Origin: Monosiga brevicollis MX1
Lineage: Eukaryota > Opisthokonta > Choanoflagellata > Craspedida > Salpingoecidae
NCBI RefSeq assembly: GCF_000002865.3
Contig: NW_001865039.1
Coordinates: forward strand, 2,357,315-2,421,314
DNA: 64,000 bases
Direction: 5' to 3'
This document shows positions 59,201 to 64,000 of this stretch, piece after piece; the first letter of the stretch is position 1, and each line of letters opens with the position of its first letter. The notes beneath the pieces are model-generated. The model was not told the DNA's origin, made no database searches, and saw only the letters and a program-made list of their open reading frames with translations. The position numbers and the translations under genes are program-made.

Positions 59201-60502
59201 GCATTGTCGGGCGGAGAACCGTGCTCATATGTGGCAGTGATGAAGATGACAATGCCCTTCTCTGCCTACTCAAGTTCAAGGTTCGGTGGACAAGTGAGCT
59301 GCAGTTTTGCGGCGTTGATGACGGATACCAACGATTCTGGATGTGGCCTTCTCCAGGATGGAGTCAGCTTTGATGCTTGGTAGCCACAAGACACAAACAT
59401 CCACCATTGGCGGCTCGTGTGCAAAGCAGGCCGGCAACGCACCGACAGCTTGTCGATGTCGTACTCGGCAAGGGAGGCAACGGTGACTGGGGCTGTCGTA
59501 GCTTGGCTCAGCGCGTTGGATAGGCGGTTCGCAAACCCCTATCGAGGACGTTGGCAGAAGTTAGCACGGTCGACGGATCATTGAAAGCATGCAGGCACAC
59601 CCATTGGAAAAACAAATAAGATGCAAGAAAAACGGTTCACCAAGAGTTGAATGTGTCGACACTAGGCGGATTGTCCACCTTGCCAGGAGGAGACTAACCT
59701 CGGCTGTACCAGTCTTGCTACCATAGTAGATGGTGACGACTTGAGGCGCATCGGCTGCCAGCGGCTTGCTCACAGTCTTGTACAATGGTTGGACACTTTT
59801 GGAAGACGGCGCAACCCGCGCCGGAGCAGGTGTGACGGTGGCAGCCTTTGCCTTTGGCTGCTCTGCCGGTGCGGCAGCTGTCGTGGTCGTAGTGGTGGTG
59901 ATGGCAGCAGTAGCAGCAGCGCGGTCGGCCACTACTTCGGCTGCCTTGCGCTGACGCTTCTCCTCTGTCTGTGCCTCGCGCATGCGACGCTCAAATGCCC
60001 TAAAGTGTGTCCGAACGAGGATTGGTCAGTCGTCTTGACAGCTCACGAATGGCAGCAGCAAAGGGGAACAAGAGCCAAGGGTTTTTCTCCGGCTTGCGCA
60101 CGGTCGGAACTTACGCAGGGTCAAAGGTCACGGGCTTGGTGTAATGTTCGTAGAGGGTACGTCCATACAGCGCGAGACCAATCACCCAGATTGGACCACG
60201 AAGCTCCTAGCAAGAGTGGCAAGAGGGGACCACCAACGAGTCATGCATCGAAGCGGTTAGTCGAGGTGGTTTGGGAAGGCCATTCAGCAAGACCCTCAGC
60301 AAGAGGGGCCCCACAGGAAAGCGCAATGTAAAATGGGCAGAGTTGGTGCTCGACTGTCGACCAGAAGCAGGCATCCTACCAAGAGGGCATCAAGCCACGA
60401 GCCGGCCGCAATGGCCCGCGGGATCAAGGTCATGATCCACGCGGTCAACCCAACGGTCAGGGCCACAAGCACGCCATAGCGTGAGGCTGTCCCAGCTTCC
60501 AT
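56204..60502 (-). CDS. TYW1: tRNA 4-demethylwyosine synthase TYW1
   Basis: Fifteen exons: 60502-60380, 60206-60115, 59999-59699, 59538-59443, 59265-59165, 58983-58611, 58502-58313, 58174-58102, 57936-57623, 57507-57482, 57359-57276, 57169-57059, 56947-56879, 56593-56495 and 56401-56204, giving 749 aa (human 732). TYW1 builds the tricyclic core of wybutosine at position 37 of tRNA-Phe from N1-methylguanosine and pyruvate. The N-terminus has one or two membrane helices (YGVLVALTVGLTAWIMTLIP), as in human TYW1. Next are a Lys/Ala/Thr-rich linker, a flavodoxin domain (IYYGSKTGTAE, YAVFGLGNSLY), an acidic linker, and the radical SAM domain: GSHSGVKLCRWTKSMLRG, cluster motif CANKCVFC, CALSLVGEPIMYP, VTNAQFP, QRTVYRLTVVKAW and YELVCEHEHSN. 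All motifs are intact and phases match. Exon 10 is only 26 bases. Confidence 0.95.
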
Positions 60503-61440
60503 GGCTTTGATCACTTCCAGGCCACGAGACTCAAATCACCACCAACACCCTCAACCCCAGCCACCAGTCGCGCCGACCAAGACGTCAAGACGGGTACGCT
60601 CGCTTTCAGCCAACAGCACGCCGTCAAAAATTGTCGTTTGCTTGCTGCTGTTGTTGCTGTTGTTGCTGCGTCATCAAGCAACCGCGCACGTGGAACGACC
60701 ACCTCACTGCGTTCGCCTTCTGATATTTAATTTGTTATCATCACTGATTTCGCTCCTGGTAAATTTGTGTTGTTGTTCGTGTTGAGTGGCAAATAATCAT
60801 ATGGCAGCCGGTGTTTTAGGACTTGCTCTGCCGTCCCGGCAGCCATACGCCTCAGATTGGGTTCCTGGCCAGCCTGCAATAATTTTTGCCAATTTTCTGT
60901 TGTGACCGTCTTGAGTCTCACTTCTCCGTGAGGTCTGTACGACCATGAAACACCGTTTGCGGTCTGTTCCTTGCCGAGGCTTTTTGTCAACATCTAACAA
61001 AGCCATCTGCTCTGATCTGAAACAAGACGTGAGCTCAAAACTCAAATGGCAGCGCACCATAAGTCTCAGTCGACGACGAAGACACGGCGACGAGAAAGAC
61101 ATCTCCGAACATCAAGGTACCGTCGTCGTCTACTCATCCTTCTTTCTGTACTCCCCTCCCCGTTCGGGGCGGGGTGGGCCCACTGCCGATGGTGAGCACT
61201 TTAGGATTTCTCGTGGTACATTTGTCAGAAAGAACAAAGCACCTCACACGCAATTCTTAAAAAACATTTTCTTCTTTTTTTTGCTTCTTCTGCTTTTGAA
61301 GAGCCAACACGGGCTGGAGACGGCAGCGCGTCGGGCCATCGTCTCGAGGAGGAGTCAGAGGGGTAACGGGGCCAGGTACTTGGCTGTTGGTTGAAGCATT
61401 AGTGGCACGTCTGTTGGCTGCCGATTGTAAACTGTACACG
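60503..61440. promoter_or_regulatory. Divergent spacer between TYW1 and ESS2
   Basis: About 940 bases with no supported coding frame. A TTG/TTGC-rich patch lies at 60648-60672. Promoters and leaders of both genes must be here. Confidence 0.45.
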
Positions 61441-63045
61441 ATGGCTGACAGCCAGGGTGGCGCAAAGGGCACTGAGGCTGCGGCAGCCGAGCGCCGGCTT
61501 GTGGTGCGACGGGCTACTGGTGAGCTGGCCGTGTTTCGCGCCCCCGAGGGCCTGCCACGACGCAAGCCCAAGACAGTCTTGGAGGAGGACGACTACGTTG
61601 CCGCACTGGAAAAGATTATTGAGCGTGACTTTTATCCCCAACTCCCTCAGCTGCGAGCACAGGAAGAGTATTTGCAGGCTTTGGAAGCCAACGATTTTGA
61701 ACGTTTGCGGGACATTTCTCGCCGCTACGGCACCCCCGGGGTAGGCAGCACGGCCAGCTCGCGCCGAACCACACCTAGTAGGGCAGGCGGATCCTTTGAG
61801 ACGCCTCTACCCGGCGCACGTCAGGATGCTGCCTCTCCTTGGAGCCGTGCCGGCACGCCCGGCATGCGCAGCGGGAGCGACTTGCACCTGCCTGGGGCTG
61901 AAGGCGGCACCGATGGTGCTGACAGTGTCAGCGCTGCTGGCAGCAATCGCAAGGCAGACGATAAACCCAGTGCGGATACCACTTTATCGCTGGACCGATT
62001 CCTGGACAAGTATACCTCCGAAGATAACGACTCGTTTGACCAGATTATTGAGCAGACCAACTTGCGCCTTCGAGCCCAGTTTGAGAGCCTCTTTGGGCGC
62101 GCAGAAGAGCAGGCACAGCGCCTGGCACTGACAGACGGTGACAAGGATGCCTACAAGTCTTACTTTCTCGACCATTGGCGTCACACCCCGCGCAATCAGC
62201 TCATGTGGGCGCCCTCCGAGAAGACCCCGACAGCCAAGGAACTGATTGCACTTTCAAAACGCAAGCAAAACGTTATTCAACACGCCAACACGCGCTTCAC
62301 TCGCGCTCCCTTTCCCACAACTGGCTCAAGTAACGGAACGAAGACTGGCACCAAGACGGGCGCCAGCCAACATGGCGTGGTCATTCTCCGAGACGATGGC
62401 AACAAACCTTCGGTGCACGCCCGCCACACACCGTCTAGCAGTACGGATGGGACGCCGGCTGTCAATGGCTACAAGTTTGTGGCCACCCCCTCGCCTGTGC
62501 CCGGCCAGGACTTGGATCCAGACCTGACTTGGGGTGAGATCGATGGGACACCATTCCGCCTGGATGCAGGGGATGTACCGCTGCAGTCGGGCCCAGCCTT
62601 TAACATACCCGAGCCCTCGGCACGCGACCAGCTTGGTCGTCGCCTGGCAGAGGACACGGCAGCCAAGCGTCGCAAGATGCAGCATGCCGCGCAGGCGCGC
62701 ACTCGTGCTGGCTCCGTCGAGCACTCCAGTCGACATACCCCGGCAGCCCGTCGCCTGGCATCAATGTCACCGGCCGCTCAGCAGCTTGCTCGACGCTTGG
62801 GCACCAACCGCTCGTCTTCCAGCTCCTTGAATTCTGCACTGCGGCGAGCTACGAGCTCGGCGGGCAACCGAGCACTTGGCACGCGCTCGACTCCGCGGGT
62901 GACCCCACGAGGCACCCCCTCCCTCCGAACGCCTCAGGGTACTCCGCGTGCTGACGCCAAACGACAGCACAGCAAGGATTCTGGACACGAAGCTGCGCCT
63001 GCAAGCTTGCCTACCGATAGCACGTTGACCGACAATCTGTTGTAG
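61441..63045 (+). CDS. ESS2: Splicing factor ESS2 (DGCR14/ES2 homologue), intronless
   Basis: Single open frame of 534 aa. ESS2 is a nuclear protein found in spliceosome C complexes. The diagnostic N-terminal region is present at residues about 43-95: VLEEDDYVAALEKIIERDFY, PQLRAQEEYLQALEANDFER and LRDISRRYGTP. Later family features are SLDRFLDKYTSEDNDSFDQI at about residue 180, the YFLDHWRHTPRNQLMW segment, and near the C-terminus the LTWGEIDGTPFRLD and SPAAQQLARRLG motifs, followed by TPR..TP repeats. The ATG at 61441 is the first in this frame. It is the only complete gene here that needs no intron, which is odd given the density around it and could mean retroposition or intron loss. Confidence 0.94.
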   Translation: MADSQGGAKGTEAAAAERRLVVRRATGELAVFRAPEGLPRRKPKTVLEEDDYVAALEKIIERDFYPQLPQLRAQEEYLQALEANDFERLRDISRRYGTPGVGSTASSRRTTPSRAGGSFETPLPGARQDAASPWSRAGTPGMRSGSDLHLPGAEGGTDGADSVSAAGSNRKADDKPSADTTLSLDRFLDKYTSEDNDSFDQIIEQTNLRLRAQFESLFGRAEEQAQRLALTDGDKDAYKSYFLDHWRHTPRNQLMWAPSEKTPTAKELIALSKRKQNVIQHANTRFTRAPFPTTGSSNGTKTGTKTGASQHGVVILRDDGNKPSVHARHTPSSSTDGTPAVNGYKFVATPSPVPGQDLDPDLTWGEIDGTPFRLDAGDVPLQSGPAFNIPEPSARDQLGRRLAEDTAAKRRKMQHAAQARTRAGSVEHSSRHTPAARRLASMSPAAQQLARRLGTNRSSSSSLNSALRRATSSAGNRALGTRSTPRVTPRGTPSLRTPQGTPRADAKRQHSKDSGHEAAPASLPTDSTLTDNLL

Positions 63046-63660
63046 AACCCATGCTTTCATGTCGTTGATTCGTGTAGCTGTGTCGTGGGACCGTCCTCTG
63101 TTCACCTTTGACGCTTGTGGTGACTTCTGCTGGTGATTGATACAAGTGCTGCGTGCTCCAGCCGCGCTGGAACGTACCGTGAAACTCGCTTGCTGTAGTA
63201 TCAGGCGTGATCCATTCAATTTCATTGCTATGGTATATTTCCTTCATCCCAAATGCCTGATGGAGGTGTAACAATCCTTTTCACGAACCATTTGGGTATT
63301 CTCTTCCTGCTCTTGGCGAGTTGTCTGGGCTATCCATTCAATCCGCATTCACCGTAGAAGGAGGACGCGAGATAAAAAAGGCAGGGAGACCATCTACTGT
63401 GTGTATGTGTGTACACACCCACGGCTCAAGCATAAGCTCGCCACTACGCGCAGTTTTGGCTGAATTTATTCACAATTTCTTTGTCTGCCCAAAAAAAACA
63501 GGTTGATTCACAACATGAAAGCCTCTGCCGCTCTCGACATGGTGCGATGTCGCGACTCAGCAGAGCCACTGGGTTGAGGCAAGGTAACAATTTAATGCAC
63601 GCTTCCTGGCTGCTTGCGAGTGGCACAGCAAAGGGTTGGAAGAAAAGAGACTGATTCAGC
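63046..63660. other. Convergent spacer, no gene seen
   Basis: About 615 bases between the ESS2 stop and the GLTP-like stop. It must hold both 3' untranslated regions. No other feature is supported. Confidence 0.5.
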
Positions 63661-64000
63661 TTAATTGTCCAAGGCATTCTTTTGGTAAAAGGCATCAATC
63701 TGCGCGAGCTGTGGATCAAACGACGTCTGGAATTGGCGAATGCGCTCTACTACGCCGGCATCATCCGCGCCCGAATCGCCGGCCAACGTGTCCATGAGTT
63801 TCTTGCGAGTGGGACAAGCGCGCATGGCCACAGAAAAAATGCCGCGCACAAGAAAATTGTGGTATTTGCGCAGGGTCTCGCCATAGGCTGTCGTAGCCGC
63901 AGTGGCAGGTTCAGCCCCGGCAACCAATTCACGCAGAAAGACAGAGATAAAAGAGAGCGCTCTATTTGTGCCGCAGGGGCAGCGAGGTTGCAACAAACGA
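63661..64000 (-). CDS. C-terminal exon of a GLTP-fold lipid transfer protein, 5' end outside window
   Basis: The last exon runs from about 63961 to the stop. It reads ALSFISVFLRELVAGAE, then TAYGETLRKYHNFLVRGIFS and VAMRACPTRKKLMDTL, ending AFYQKNALDN. The AYxxTLxxYHxxxxR and A..A.P.R signatures are those of the glycolipid transfer protein fold, including the histidine that contacts the sugar or phosphate head group. Proteins of this fold move glucosylceramide or ceramide-1-phosphate between membranes. Which subfamily (GLTP, CPTP or FAPP2 tail) cannot be told without the upstream exons. The acceptor at 63962 is weak. Confidence 0.8.
   Translation of the reverse strand, partial: RLLQPRCPCGTNRALSFISVFLRELVAGAEPATAATTAYGETLRKYHNFLVRGIFSVAMRACPTRKKLMDTLAGDSGADDAGVVERIRQFQTSFDPQLAQIDAFYQKNALDN

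Noticed and set aside
1-64000. Transposons, viral or LTR-type elements, CRISPR arrays
   Set aside because: No reverse transcriptase, integrase, transposase, capsid or terminal-repeat signature was recognised in the frames, and no spaced direct-repeat array was found.

Overview
This window is eukaryotic nuclear DNA. It holds about 20 intron-rich protein genes with GT-AG introns of roughly 50-250 bases (one reaches 685) and no operon or ribosome-binding-site structure. The gene set is a FYVE protein, an SRSF1-like splicing factor, MUS81, KRI1, RRP5, COG8, a Slingshot phosphatase, TYW1, ESS2, COX20 and a membrane protein with ankyrin repeats and a leucine zipper. Together with the short dense introns, this suggests a unicellular holozoan, most likely a choanoflagellate such as Monosiga brevicollis. 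That assignment is inference from gene content. All exon structures were derived by eye from reading frame, splice signals and family similarity, and every multi-exon model given closes in phase unless a doubt is stated.

Layout, left to right. 1-2.5 kb: 3' end of a FYVE protein (+), then an SRSF1-like gene whose RS domain is replaced by Arg-Asp repeats (+). 2.7-6.6 kb: MUS81 (-). 6.9-8.0 kb: a degenerate kinase-like protein (+). 8.2-11.7 kb: KRI1 (-). 12.4-14.5 kb: a PTB-like adaptor (+). 15.1-16.3 kb: an alphaproteobacterial-type NAD kinase with a probable mitochondrial presequence (-). 16.9-21.3 kb: COG8 (+), followed by, or spliced to, an EF-hand protein. 21.8-30.8 kb: the 29-exon RRP5/PDCD11 (-). 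31.5-34.8 kb: a coiled-coil protein of unknown function (+). 35.3-36.8 kb: a protein with a Dpy-30-like motif (-). 38.1-41.0 kb: a predicted type I membrane protein with ankyrin repeats and a C-terminal bZIP (+). 42.4-47.6 kb: a mitochondrial SHMT fused to glycine-cleavage T protein (+). 48.2-52.3 kb: Slingshot fused to a SAM domain (+). 52.9-53.7 kb: COX20 (-). 54.1-55.9 kb: an ANKRD40-like protein (+). 56.2-60.5 kb: TYW1 (-). 61.4-63.0 kb: intronless ESS2 (+). 63.7 kb to the end: the last exon of a GLTP-fold protein (-).

Most genes are housekeeping: ribosome biogenesis (KRI1, RRP5), splicing (SRSF1-like, ESS2), DNA repair (MUS81), Golgi tethering (COG8), tRNA modification (TYW1) and mitochondrial metabolism (NAD kinase, SHMT-GcvT, COX20). 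They do not form one pathway, although NAD kinase and SHMT-GcvT both predict mitochondrial NADP and one-carbon functions. Gene order alternates strands almost perfectly, giving seven divergent and eight convergent neighbour pairs, and most divergent spacers carry CT/GA-rich tracts.

The two most striking genes are the membrane-tethered ankyrin-bZIP protein, which combines a Notch-like topology with its own putative DNA-binding domain, and the SHMT-GcvT fusion, which joins the producer and consumer of methylene-THF in one polypeptide. No transposon, viral element, CRISPR array, rRNA or convincing tRNA was seen. Two runs of N (51 and 50 bases) mark assembly gaps.
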